This document shows, piece by piece, positions 37,691 through 47,041 of a stretch of 64,000 nt of DNA. Numbering within the stretch: position 1 is the first letter of the stretch; the number at the start of each line of letters is the position of its first letter. The translations under genes were made by a program, and so were the position numbers. The notes below the pieces were generated by a model. That model was not told the origin of the DNA. It searched no databases and was given only the letters and a program-made list of their open reading frames with translations. The DNA is from Thermoanaerobacterium butyriciformans (GTDB lineage Bacteria; Bacillota; Thermoanaerobacteria; Thermoanaerobacterales; Thermoanaerobacteraceae): the NCBI RefSeq assembly GCF_017874545.1, contig NZ_JAGGLT010000009.1:1-64000 (forward strand), in the 5' to 3' direction.

Positions 37691-39514
37691 GTGTATGATT
37701 TGACCAATATAAAAAAATGTTTAGAATATGGGAACTCTAAAAATTATATTTTATTTCCTGAGGTGAGAAATGAATTTACTATAAAATACGTTAAAGATAA
37801 TTATTACGGTCTTAATGAGCTAATTAATAAAGCTGATCTAATATTGAAGGAAGATTCGCCAAAAATAACCTTTAATATGTATATGTCATTTAAAAAAACT
37901 GGTGATCGTTTAAAATTTGAAAATGCATATTTTAAAAGAAGAGAGCAATTGTTTGTTCCCATTCTCGCATATATTTTAACAAAAGATGTAAAATATCTAC
38001 CATTCATTGAAGAGAAATTTTGGGAGTGGTGTGATCTATATAGTTGGGAATTACCTGCACATTTTAATATAACTGAGAATGAAAATGAAATTGATGATGA
38101 TCCAGCTACCGCAGTAGCATTATTTGCTTCTGAGACAGCTTTTTTCTTTTCTGAAATTATATCAATAATAGGCGATAAAATGGATAAATTTCTGGTTAAT
38201 AGAATAAAAAGAGAAATATTTAGGCGTGTTATTAATCCATATATGTCGAAAAAGTATTGGTGGGAATCTACACATATGAATTGGGCTTCTGTATGTGCAG
38301 GTTCTGTAGGGGCAACTTCTATATATTTAATAGATGATGTTGAAACACTGGCATTGATAGTCGAAAGAGTTTTAAAAACTATGGACATCTATATAGATTC
38401 TTTTGATAAAGATGGATTAATAACGGAAGGATTAACATACTGGTATTATGGCTTTAGCTTTTATGTATATTTTGCTGAATTATTAAAAGAACGTACTGGA
38501 GGGAAAATTAATCTTTTACATGGAAATAATAAAATCATAAAAATAGCTTGTCTTCCTCAAATTCTATTATTTCCATCTGGAAGCTTTGTTAATTTTTCTG
38601 ACTCTGGAATTGGGAAATGGAACGGTGATAGCGGATTATTTTCTAAATTAGAAAGTAGTTTAGGAATACATGGTTATAATTATAAGAATAGTTTAAATTT
38701 ATATAATGATCATACATTTAAGTGGGCAACGATGATAAGAAAACTGTTTTGGACAAATTTTAAAAATTTGATGAATAACACATGCGTAAAAACGGGTTGC
38801 TATTATTTTTCTAATTCACAATGGCTAGTTGATCGTAGACTTACAGATAAAGGAAAATTTGTTTCATTTTCGGCTAAAGGAGGCAATAATGATGAACCAC
38901 ATAATCACAATGATTTAGGACATTTTATACTACATTATGATGGTGAAGATATATTTATCGATATAGGTGCACCTGAATACGTGAAAGAGTATTTTCGAAA
39001 TGAAACTAGGTATAAATTTTTAGCAGCTTCTTCGTTTGGACATTCTGTTCCAGTAATAAATGGCAGCTTACAGTGTTATGGCAAAAAGTTTTATACAAAA
39101 GTGAAAGAATTCAAAGAAGATAATCCCAAAATTTGTTTCACTTTAAACTTGAAGAATGCTTATTCATGTAAAGAGCTGATTGATTACGAAAGAAAATTTA
39201 TTTGGAATTTTAAAGAATTAATTCTTGAAATATTTGATAATTTCAAATTTAGCAAAAATAATAATGAAATTGAAGAGATTTTTATAACAAATATTAAGCC
39301 TCAAAGTGTTAATGATGGCGAACTATTAATTTCTAGTAGTTCTGGATTGGTAAATTTATTATACGATAAAAATATTTTTTGTGATATAGAAAAACATAAT
39401 TATAAAAATCATTATGGAATAGAGAAAAATATATATAGAATAGTATTTAAAATCAATACAAACAATTTGAAAGAATTTAATTTTAAAATAAAGATTAAGA
39501 TTAATGAAAAATAA
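37691..39514 (+). CDS. Heparinase II/III-family polysaccharide lyase-like protein
   Basis: A 607-residue protein. It has an N-terminal alpha/alpha-toroid region (to about 340) and a C-terminal beta-sandwich with the family motif DEPHNHNDLGHF (about 400) and FIDIGAPEYV. The His and Asn residues are candidate catalytic and metal-site residues. Related enzymes cleave uronate-containing glycans by beta-elimination, leaving the 4,5-unsaturated end that the GH88-like enzyme at 33063 removes. The GTG start at 37691 follows GGAG. No signal peptide is present, so it acts on imported oligosaccharides. Substrate (glucuronan-like, gum or arabinogalactan side chain) is unknown. Confidence 0.78.
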   Translation: MYDLTNIKKCLEYGNSKNYILFPEVRNEFTIKYVKDNYYGLNELINKADLILKEDSPKITFNMYMSFKKTGDRLKFENAYFKRREQLFVPILAYILTKDVKYLPFIEEKFWEWCDLYSWELPAHFNITENENEIDDDPATAVALFASETAFFFSEIISIIGDKMDKFLVNRIKREIFRRVINPYMSKKYWWESTHMNWASVCAGSVGATSIYLIDDVETLALIVERVLKTMDIYIDSFDKDGLITEGLTYWYYGFSFYVYFAELLKERTGGKINLLHGNNKIIKIACLPQILLFPSGSFVNFSDSGIGKWNGDSGLFSKLESSLGIHGYNYKNSLNLYNDHTFKWATMIRKLFWTNFKNLMNNTCVKTGCYYFSNSQWLVDRRLTDKGKFVSFSAKGGNNDEPHNHNDLGHFILHYDGEDIFIDIGAPEYVKEYFRNETRYKFLAASSFGHSVPVINGSLQCYGKKFYTKVKEFKEDNPKICFTLNLKNAYSCKELIDYERKFIWNFKELILEIFDNFKFSKNNNEIEEIFITNIKPQSVNDGELLISSSSGLVNLLYDKNIFCDIEKHNYKNHYGIEKNIYRIVFKINTNNLKEFNFKIKIKINEK

Positions 39515-39772
39515 ATTATATAATGTCTAGAAACTTATACTGGCAAAAATAAGTAATAAGGTAGAATTATAGTTATAACGAGGTAAAATATTCTAAATTA
39601 AAAATAAATAGGAAAATTGTATTAAAAGTATTGAGTTAATAAAAAACTTTTAATAAAATTTTTGTTGCGAACAGGGATTATTATTAATACAGCAATATTA
39701 AATTATTCAGGGAAAAATTGACGAGTTACAAAAGTTCAAAAAGCCATATTAGAAAAAAGGAGAGGATAATTA
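39515..39772. other. Intergenic region with promoter before the DUF2264 gene
   Basis: TTGAGT (39632-39637), a 17-base spacer and TAAAAT (39655-39660) form a plausible SigA promoter. No terminator is seen after the lyase gene. Confidence 0.45.
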
Positions 39773-41623
39773 ATGAGAAATTTCAATTTGCCTATATATA
39801 ATAGTAAACTTGAGACAAAGGAAGACTTACAAAAAGTATTAAGACAAATTTTAAATCCTTTAAGCAAATATTATATTAATAATTATACGGGATTACATTT
39901 AGCGAATACTAGTGCTAGTTATGCTGATAATATTGCATATATTGAAGGACTATTAAGATTATTATGGGGATTAGTACCATATTCATATGGCGGAGGGAAG
40001 TCAGATTTATGGAATATCTATGTTGAAAGTATAAAAAGAGGAACTAATCCAGAATGTGAAGAATTTTGGGGTCAAATTAAAGACTTTGATCAGAGGATAG
40101 TCGAAATGGCAGTTTTAGGATTTGCACTTGCACTTGTACCAGATAAGATATGGATTCCTTTAAGCGAGAGAGAAAGACATAATTTCAATAAATGGTTATT
40201 ACAAGTTAATGAGCATAAAGTTTATGAATGTAATTGGTTGCTTTTCCGTGTAATTATAAATACTGGATTAATGAAAGTGGGTGCAGAATACAATGCTGAT
40301 AAAATTAAAGAAGACCTAGATAAAATAGAAGAATTTTATATTGGAGATGGATGGTATTCTGATGGCAAAGATGGTTACTCTGATTATTATATATCATTTG
40401 GTATACATTATTTTAGTTTAATATATGCCAAATTAATGGAAAATGAAGATATGGATAGATCTATCTTATTTAAGAAAAGAGCTGCAGAATTTGCAAAGGA
40501 TTTTATATATTGGTTCAGTGAAGATGGGTCTGCTATTCCTTATGGAAGAAGTTTAACTTATCGATTTGCACAATCAGCTTTTTGGAGTGCGTTAGTATTT
40601 GCTGGCGTTGATGTATATTCATTGGGAATAGCCAAAGGCTTGATTTTAAGAAATTTAAGATGGTGGCTAAAACAACCTATTTTTGAGTCAGACGGAAGAC
40701 TGACAATAGGGTATGTATATCCTAACTTAATTATGGCAGAAGAATATAATTCTCCTGGATCTCCATATTGGTCATTATTATCTTTTTTAATTTTGTGCTT
40801 AAAAGATAATCATCCTTTTTGGACAGTAAGTGAAAAGCCGTTGCCTTTACTTGATCTAGTTTTTCCTCAAGAAAAACCACATTTTGTAATTTGCAGAAAT
40901 AAAGAGAATAGTAATGTATTGGCCTTTAATGCAGGTTATAAAATGATTAATGATCATATAAATGCGGCCGCTAAATATGAAAAATTTGTATACTCCACTG
41001 CGTTTGGTTTTAGTATTCCTAGAGGAGAATGGGGTATAAGTCAAGGAGCATTTGATTCTACGTTAGCCTTGTGTGAAAGTGATGATAATATATATAGAAC
41101 AAAAAGAAATTGTATAGAATATAAAGTATGCGATAATTACGTCTATACAAGATGGAAACCATGGAATAATGTTGATGTTAAAACTTGGTTAGTTTGTGGA
41201 AATCCATGGCATATCAGGATTCATGTTATAACTACAGATAGAATTTTAAATACTGCTGAAGGTGGTTTTGCGTTGGGTATTGAGTATGATAAAGAAATTA
41301 TTAATACTGATGGAAATTCAATATTAATTAACTCACAGTATGGCACTAGTGGAATTATTAATTTAAATGGGGAAAGAGAACCTAAAATTATATTTCCTTC
41401 GCCTAATACAAATATTATACATTCACATACAAGTATACCCATGCTTATAGGGAAACTAGATTTAGGTGTACACATATTAGTATCAGCTGTTTATGGTAAT
41501 ATTGAAAAAACAAACTTTGAAAATTTCATTACTAATGCTCCATCTTTAAAAATAATAAATAAAAAAATTATTATATACGATGAAAATAAAAATAGAATTT
41601 TTGAATTATTTATAAGAGAATAA
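39773..41623 (+). CDS. DUF2264-family protein
   Basis: A 616-residue protein matching the DUF2264 pattern: an N-terminal alpha/alpha-barrel part with ASYADNIAYIEGLLRLLWG, WLLFRVIINTGL and GDGWYSDGKDGYSDYY, followed by a beta-rich C-terminal half. No enzymatic function is firmly established in my knowledge, although members sit in uronate-polysaccharide loci. The barrel with Trp/Tyr/Asp-rich loops suggests a glycan hydrolase or lyase. AAAAAGGAGAGG lies before the ATG. No signal peptide is visible. A relation to the neighbouring lyase and GH88-like genes is inferred from position. Confidence 0.75.
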   Translation: MRNFNLPIYNSKLETKEDLQKVLRQILNPLSKYYINNYTGLHLANTSASYADNIAYIEGLLRLLWGLVPYSYGGGKSDLWNIYVESIKRGTNPECEEFWGQIKDFDQRIVEMAVLGFALALVPDKIWIPLSERERHNFNKWLLQVNEHKVYECNWLLFRVIINTGLMKVGAEYNADKIKEDLDKIEEFYIGDGWYSDGKDGYSDYYISFGIHYFSLIYAKLMENEDMDRSILFKKRAAEFAKDFIYWFSEDGSAIPYGRSLTYRFAQSAFWSALVFAGVDVYSLGIAKGLILRNLRWWLKQPIFESDGRLTIGYVYPNLIMAEEYNSPGSPYWSLLSFLILCLKDNHPFWTVSEKPLPLLDLVFPQEKPHFVICRNKENSNVLAFNAGYKMINDHINAAAKYEKFVYSTAFGFSIPRGEWGISQGAFDSTLALCESDDNIYRTKRNCIEYKVCDNYVYTRWKPWNNVDVKTWLVCGNPWHIRIHVITTDRILNTAEGGFALGIEYDKEIINTDGNSILINSQYGTSGIINLNGEREPKIIFPSPNTNIIHSHTSIPMLIGKLDLGVHILVSAVYGNIEKTNFENFITNAPSLKIINKKIIIYDENKNRIFELFIRE

Positions 41624-41762
41624 ATTCTAATTAAACAAACATTATTTGTAAGTTTAAATTATTGTTAGTATTAAAAACAATAAACAGTAATATTATAGTG
41701 AAATTATTTAAACACATGTCATTTCAATCATGATTTTCCTTTTTTTACAAGCAATATAACTT

Positions 41763-41820
41763 AAGGAGATGTATTATTAGCACAATATCTCCTCAGTATT
41801 TACTGAGGGGATTTTTTTAT
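41763..41820 (+). terminator. Intrinsic terminator with a competing upstream hairpin
   Basis: TCTCCTCAGTA (41788-41798) pairs with TACTGAGGGGA (41801-41811), one G-U pair, followed by seven T. AGGAGAT (41764-41770) can instead pair with ATCTCCT (41787-41793), which would break the terminator arm. It lies 140-200 bases after the DUF2264 gene. Confidence 0.7.
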
Positions 41821-41868
41821 TGCGATAAAATTTCAATTACATGTATTGTCCAAAAATTGAAAAAACTA

Positions 41869-41897
41869 TTGACAGAGCTATTTTACTGCTGTATAAT
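41869..41897 (+). promoter_or_regulatory. Consensus SigA promoter for the trpP T-box
   Basis: TTGACA (41869-41874), exactly 17 bases, TATAAT (41892-41897). Confidence 0.9.
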
Positions 41898-41899
41898 AG

Positions 41900-42167
41900 T
41901 AAAAAAAATAAAAGATTTTTCGATGATCAGGAATAGTAGCATTAGCGATTAATACAAGCGAGTCAGGGATGGTGGGAGCCTGATTATTATAGCTTTTGTG
42001 AATGGGCCTGTGAGATGCGAGGTGAAGTTTAGTAGCCGAGCCGGTAAGCACCGTTATATGTGATGCACATGTTAGTGTGCTTAGAGATAAGACATATTGT
42101 CTTAAGAAGGGTGGCACCGTGGAAGCGTAGCCTTTCGCCCCTACATTTGGGGTGAAAGGTTTTTTTA
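41900..42167 (+). ncRNA. T-box riboswitch, tryptophan-specific
   Basis: The leader contains a long Stem I, the T-box sequence AAGGGTGGCACCGTGG (42107-42122) and a terminator (42131-42141 pairs with 42149-42159, then seven T). The specifier codon UGG (42003-42005) lies in the context GAA-UGG-GCC and reads tryptophan, agreeing with the downstream transporter. Uncharged tRNA-Trp should stabilise the antiterminator and switch on trpP. Confidence 0.93.
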
Positions 42168-42234
42168 TTACTCAAATTTATCTTTAAGTTCAATTTGACA
42201 GATTACTTGATTGAGTGGAAAGGAGGTGAAGGGA

Positions 42235-42762
42235 GTGAATTCAAGAAAGACATTGAGAGAGTTTATACTTTGTGCGCTTCTTATGGCGATTGGCGTTGTT
42301 CTGCACTTTATTACTCCTGCATTTATGCTTAATATGAGACCAGACTTTATGCTATCTATGCTTTTTATATCTTTAATGCTTGTTGATGATTTAAAGATAA
42401 ATTACGTTACAGCGATTATAGCAGGTATACTGACAGCTCTAACAGGATCGATGCCTGGCGGTCAGATTGCTAATCCTATAGACAAACTTGTTACATCAAC
42501 CATTATAATTTTTATGCTTAAGCTTTTGAGAAATAGAGTAAACGAAGGAATAATCGTTGGAATTGTAGGTATCATTGGAACGATCATATCAGGTTCTGTA
42601 TTTTTAGGTGTTGTATCAATTATAGCAGGACTGCCGGGACCATTTTACCTTCTCATGCTGACAGTTGTTTTGCCGACGGCAATTGTAAATACAGTAGTTA
42701 CTGTGATTGGATATTATATTATCAAGAAGGTTTCAAAATCTACTTTAGTTGTCAATAAATAA
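42235..42762 (+). CDS. trpP: Tryptophan transporter TrpP
   Basis: A 175-residue, hydrophobic protein with about five or six membrane spans, matching the TrpP family (MRPDFMLSMLFISLMLVDD, TGSMPGGQIANPIDK). GTG 42235 follows AAGGAGGTGA by 5 bases; the upstream TTG precedes the ribosome site. The Trp-specific T-box confirms the substrate. It stands alone as a single-gene unit with its own terminator. Confidence 0.93.
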   Translation: MNSRKTLREFILCALLMAIGVVLHFITPAFMLNMRPDFMLSMLFISLMLVDDLKINYVTAIIAGILTALTGSMPGGQIANPIDKLVTSTIIIFMLKLLRNRVNEGIIVGIVGIIGTIISGSVFLGVVSIIAGLPGPFYLLMLTVVLPTAIVNTVVTVIGYYIIKKVSKSTLVVNK

Positions 42763-42783
42763 AAATTTTATTTTGTCAATGCA

Positions 42784-42810
42784 AATCCTCGCAAGAGGAT
42801 TTTTTATTTT
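42784..42810 (+). terminator. Intrinsic terminator after trpP
   Basis: AATCCTC (42784-42790), GCAA loop, GAGGATT (42795-42801), then TTTTATTTTT. Confidence 0.9.
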
Positions 42811-42826
42811 TGTGTAGAATTAAAAT

Positions 42827-42839
42827 GATGTGTGACATC
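42827..42839. repeat. Small inverted repeat before the sensor operon
   Basis: GATGT-GTG-ACATC, located 18 bases upstream of the -35 box of the next promoter; a possible regulator site, but short. Confidence 0.3.
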
Positions 42840-42856
42840 AACTTAATATCTTTCTA

Positions 42857-42885
42857 TTGAAAAAGTTTTAGCAATATCGTAATAT
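42857..42885 (+). promoter_or_regulatory. SigA promoter for the sugar-sensor operon
   Basis: TTGAAA (42857-42862), 17 bases, TAATAT (42880-42885). Confidence 0.7.
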
Positions 42886-42918
42886 TTTATTCGAGAAGGA
42901 AGTTATGGAGGGGCTATT

Positions 42919-43926
42919 GTGAAAACGTTACAGAAAGTTTACGCTTTTTTGAAAAGAAATATAATTTTGATATTGATGACTTTGATTGCGGTACTCAGCA
43001 TTTTTTTATATAAATTTCAGCAAATTGAGGAACCAGTTTTAGCAGGAAAACCGTCTTATCATTTCTATTTGGTCGCACAAAATTCTGTCGATCCTTTCTG
43101 GAAAGAAGTGCAAAAAGGTGCCGAAGATGCTGCAAAATTTTACAACGTTGCTGTTGAATTTAATGCTCCTAAATTTAATAATTTAGATGAAGAGCTAGAA
43201 TTTCTCGATATTGCAGTTCTGTCGAAAGTTGATGGCATCATAACGCATGTTTCTTATGATGGAGATTTTAATACTTTAATAAATGAAGCATATGAAAACA
43301 AAATACCTGTTGTTACAATTGAAAATGATTTAAAAGACAGCAAAAGGAAATCATTTGTTGGTGCAAACAGCTTTATATTGGGAGAAGAAGCGGGGAAGCT
43401 TATGAAGTTGGCAACAGGTGGTAAAGCAAATATAGCAGTTATCATGAGCAACGATGTGGGAAAAGATACGGCAAGCCAAAATTTAAAGCTAAGTGGATTT
43501 TTAGGTGTTATTAATAGTACTTCAGAAATGAAGGTATCAAAAGTATATACGTCGCAGTTAGGAGCCCTAAGTGCTGAAGAAATAACTCAGTCAATAATAA
43601 ACGGCGGTGAAGGAATAAACGCATTATATATAACGGATTCGGTTGATACGATAGGTGCAGCTCAAGTTGTGGTGGATTTCAGCAAAGTAGGTGAAATATC
43701 TATAGTTGGGTACGGTGATACACCGGATATTTTGAGATATGTTGATAAAGGTATTATTTATGGTACAGTTATGAGCGACCCATATAAGATGGGGTATGAG
43801 AGCGTTAAGGCAATGATGGAAATCAAGAAAAATAATGAGGTTTCTACATTCATAGATACAGGCGTAAATATTATTACAAAAAGCAATGTAAAAGAGTATG
43901 AGGATAAGATAAAACAAAAAGATTAG
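42919..43926 (+). CDS. Membrane-anchored periplasmic-binding-protein-like sugar sensor (RbsB type)
   Basis: A 335-residue protein with a short cytoplasmic start, one hydrophobic segment (about residues 13-30) lacking a lipobox or clear cleavage site, and a peripla_BP_4 domain (about 48-320). The start is GTG 42919 after GGAGGGG. It is not followed by ABC genes but by a LytS-type kinase 11 bases later, so it is probably a ligand-sensing partner of the kinase, not a transport component. It is clearly different in sequence from the second anchored binding protein at 47031. Confidence 0.8.
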   Translation: MKTLQKVYAFLKRNIILILMTLIAVLSIFLYKFQQIEEPVLAGKPSYHFYLVAQNSVDPFWKEVQKGAEDAAKFYNVAVEFNAPKFNNLDEELEFLDIAVLSKVDGIITHVSYDGDFNTLINEAYENKIPVVTIENDLKDSKRKSFVGANSFILGEEAGKLMKLATGGKANIAVIMSNDVGKDTASQNLKLSGFLGVINSTSEMKVSKVYTSQLGALSAEEITQSIINGGEGINALYITDSVDTIGAAQVVVDFSKVGEISIVGYGDTPDILRYVDKGIIYGTVMSDPYKMGYESVKAMMEIKKNNEVSTFIDTGVNIITKSNVKEYEDKIKQKD

Positions 43927-43937
43927 TAGGTGTTATT

Positions 43938-45443
43938 GTGAATAAAAGTTTATTTGAATTTAAAGGCATAAGGAGAAAAATATTTGCACATCTTTTAATA
44001 ACTACGTTGATAATGGGTATAACCAGTATTTACTCTTATTACAATGCCAAGATTGTAATTGATAGATTAAAATCAATATTTACAGATTACGTCTACTTAA
44101 ACAATCTCAATAACGATATAAATTCTCTAGAGACAGAAGTGGAAAAATATCTTTCCACAAAATCCTCCGATTCGCTTCTTAATTATTATACGATTAGCAA
44201 CAAACTAAACAATAGTGCTGAAGACATGATAAACATAGTGACATATGATAATGACAGCCTCATGCAAAAAGACATTGGCAATATGATAATGAGCTTACTA
44301 TCAGAAACTGATAAAGCAGTAAATGCGAAAAGAGGCAGAATAAGCAGCGAATATATAGAATACTTTACTAGAGCAAATAAGATAAATGACTATATAAAGA
44401 TGTACATTAATAATCTCATATACAATAAGCTTCAAGAAGGATCGTTAAAGTACAATAAAATATCAAAAAATATGGTTTTTATAAGCTTTTTAAATATTTT
44501 TCTAATATTAATATCTGTAGTTTTAAATATTGTGTTAGCCATTATATATACTTACAGGATAACTAGGCCAATATCTGAGCTTTCTGATACAGCCGAAAGG
44601 ATTTCAAAAGGAGATTTTGACATCGAGCCTATAAGAATCAAGACAGATGATGAGGTCAATATACTGGCTGATGCGTTTAATAAAATGGTTACAAACATTA
44701 AAAACTATATTGATGAAATAAAGATGCAGGCAAAAGTGGAAAAAAGGCTTAAAGAGCAAGAGATGCAGAACCTAAAGATGAGAAATATATTAAGAGAGTC
44801 TGAATTAAAAGCACTTCAGTCACAGATAAATCCACATTTTTTATTTAATACTTTAAATGCGGCATCACAGATTGCAATGATGGAGGGTGCGGAAAAATCG
44901 TCAGAGTTTATAGAAAAAGTAGCAGATCTATTCAGATACAACTTGAGAAAGCTAGACAAGCCGGTGACATTGAAAGAAGAAGTTGATAATGTGTTTAACT
45001 ACATGTATATATTAAAAACAAGATTTGGCGAAAAAGTAGAATTTCAAACAAGCATAGATGAAAGCCTTTTAAATCTCAAAGTTCCCTGCACGATTATACA
45101 GCCTGTTGTTGAAAACGCCTTTATACACGGCATAGAGGAGATAGAAGGGAAAGGTATTATCCGCATTGAAATAAAAGAGGTCGACGGCAGTATACACATT
45201 GATGTTATAGATGATGGAATGGGCATGAGTCATGAAAGCATCAATAAAATTCTTTCTGCAGATGATCCTGACAACGATGAAAATAAGCATGTCACAGGCA
45301 TTGGAATGCACAATGTAATAAATCGTTTAAGGTTATATTACAATATAGCTGATATCAATGACGTCATAGAGATTGAAAGCCGCATTGGATATGGAACTAG
45401 AGTAACATTGAAGATTCCTATGGGAAGGGGTAATGCAGCGTGA
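43938..45443 (+). CDS. LytS/YesM-type sensor histidine kinase
   Basis: A 501-residue kinase: first membrane span (about residues 15-35), extracellular helical sensor region, second span (about 175-205), HAMP (about 205-260), a coiled coil, then the His_kinase motif SQINPHFLFNTLNAAS with the phospho-His, and an ATPase domain (DDGMGMS). GTG 43938 is the start. It overlaps the response-regulator gene by 4 bases (GTGA). In C. beijerinckii a XylFII-LytS complex senses xylose; this kinase is the likely counterpart given the XylFII-like and xylFGH genes downstream. Confidence 0.92.
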   Translation: MNKSLFEFKGIRRKIFAHLLITTLIMGITSIYSYYNAKIVIDRLKSIFTDYVYLNNLNNDINSLETEVEKYLSTKSSDSLLNYYTISNKLNNSAEDMINIVTYDNDSLMQKDIGNMIMSLLSETDKAVNAKRGRISSEYIEYFTRANKINDYIKMYINNLIYNKLQEGSLKYNKISKNMVFISFLNIFLILISVVLNIVLAIIYTYRITRPISELSDTAERISKGDFDIEPIRIKTDDEVNILADAFNKMVTNIKNYIDEIKMQAKVEKRLKEQEMQNLKMRNILRESELKALQSQINPHFLFNTLNAASQIAMMEGAEKSSEFIEKVADLFRYNLRKLDKPVTLKEEVDNVFNYMYILKTRFGEKVEFQTSIDESLLNLKVPCTIIQPVVENAFIHGIEEIEGKGIIRIEIKEVDGSIHIDVIDDGMGMSHESINKILSADDPDNDENKHVTGIGMHNVINRLRLYYNIADINDVIEIESRIGYGTRVTLKIPMGRGNAA

Positions 45444-47041
45444 TAAAGTTGTTGATTGCTGACGATGAGCAGATAGTCCTTGACTCTTTAAAATTTATCA
45501 TCGAGAATAACTGCCACGATGTAGATGTTATTGGTTTTGCAAAATCGGGAAGAGAAGCAATTGAAAAAGCTGATGCATTGAAGCCTGATGTGATTTTTAT
45601 GGATATAAGGATGCCAGGCATAGATGGCATGGAAGCTATCAAAAGGATTAAAGAAATCCACAATGACATTGAGTTTGTAATAATAACGGCTTATGACTAT
45701 TTTAATTATGCAAAAGAAGCGATAAAACTGGATGTAGTCGATTATCTGTTGAAACCTATGAATAAAAATAAGGTAATCGATACGGTTTTAAAAGTCAAAA
45801 AAATCGTAGAAACAAAGCGGGAAAACATGATGAAGGAACTTGAGATGAAAGAGAAAATGATAATGATACTGCCACATCTTGAAAGTGAAATGATATATTC
45901 ACTGGCATCAGCCACATTTAGGCAGGAAAACATTGATTTCTATGGAAGTATCTTCAATATGAATCTAAATATTGGATATGCTTTAGTGGTTTTATTTGAA
46001 AAGGATGATAATGAGAGTCACTTAGACAATTTAGCTGGTAATGTCAAGATGCAGGAAACATTAATCTACATTAAAGAATTTATAAAAAACACAGGGCCTT
46101 GCTTAGCAGGTATCTTGCTTGATAGGATAATTGTATTTGTTCCAGTTGAAAGTGATGAAGATCTGTTTACAATTAAAAATACTTCAATAGATTTTGCGGA
46201 AAAAATTTTAAAAGAAACACATGGCAAAGATTCAAAAGTCAGGATTGGAATAGGCAGACCATATCAAACCAGTTATTTTTCAAAATCATACGATGAGGCT
46301 GATTTTGCTGCAAAGATGGGTATAGACAGCATAACACATTTTGATGATATTAAATTGTCTGACAATGGAGAGCTGATTTTAAGCAATGATGATGAAGAAC
46401 TGATAAATAATATTATATCGAACAATATTGATGCGGCTCTGATTAAAGTCAACGGCATATTTCAAAAATTGCTGCTTCATTATAAAGATGATATGAATTT
46501 ATTTAAATCAAAACTTTTGAGTTTATCTATTGAAATAATTGCTAAGATTAGTTCGTATTGCGATGTAACTTCCGAATTAGAAGAGAATATGATTGTTAAA
46601 ATTTTGAGGACAAATGAAATTGAAAACATTAAAAAGACTTTTTCGCAGTTTATATCAAATATAGTATTGAAGCTGCATGAAAACAGAGAGAGATATTACA
46701 CAGGACTTATTGCGAAAGCTATTGAGTTTATAAATGAAAATTATGATAAAGATATTAAGCTGTACGATGTGGCAAAGATGCTGAATATCAGCTACTACTA
46801 TTTCAGTAAGACGTTTAAAGAGGAGACAAAGTGCAATTTTGTTGATTATATTACTCAAGTCAGGATAAATAAAGCAAAAGAGTTTTTGCTAGATGATTCC
46901 ATAAGTGTGAAAGAAGTCTGCTTTAAGGTAGGCTATAATGATCCAAACTATTTTAGCAGGATTTTCAGGAAGGAGACCGGCATGACTCCTACAGAGTACA
47001 AGAGTAAAAATTCGGAGGGAGGTGTTGCGTTTGAGTGTTAA
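45440..47041 (+). CDS. AraC-type response regulator (YesN family)
   Basis: A 533-residue regulator. The receiver domain has Asp8, Asp9, the phosphoacceptor Asp55 in IFMDIRMPG, and Lys in LLKPMNK. A long linker domain (about 140-420) follows, then a C-terminal AraC double helix-turn-helix ending in the signature FKVGYNDPNYFSRIFRKETG. GTG 45440 overlaps the kinase stop. It probably activates the xylFGH unit and perhaps its own operon when the kinase senses sugar. Confidence 0.92.
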   Translation: MIKLLIADDEQIVLDSLKFIIENNCHDVDVIGFAKSGREAIEKADALKPDVIFMDIRMPGIDGMEAIKRIKEIHNDIEFVIITAYDYFNYAKEAIKLDVVDYLLKPMNKNKVIDTVLKVKKIVETKRENMMKELEMKEKMIMILPHLESEMIYSLASATFRQENIDFYGSIFNMNLNIGYALVVLFEKDDNESHLDNLAGNVKMQETLIYIKEFIKNTGPCLAGILLDRIIVFVPVESDEDLFTIKNTSIDFAEKILKETHGKDSKVRIGIGRPYQTSYFSKSYDEADFAAKMGIDSITHFDDIKLSDNGELILSNDDEELINNIISNNIDAALIKVNGIFQKLLLHYKDDMNLFKSKLLSLSIEIIAKISSYCDVTSELEENMIVKILRTNEIENIKKTFSQFISNIVLKLHENRERYYTGLIAKAIEFINENYDKDIKLYDVAKMLNISYYYFSKTFKEETKCNFVDYITQVRINKAKEFLLDDSISVKEVCFKVGYNDPNYFSRIFRKETGMTPTEYKSKNSEGGVAFEC

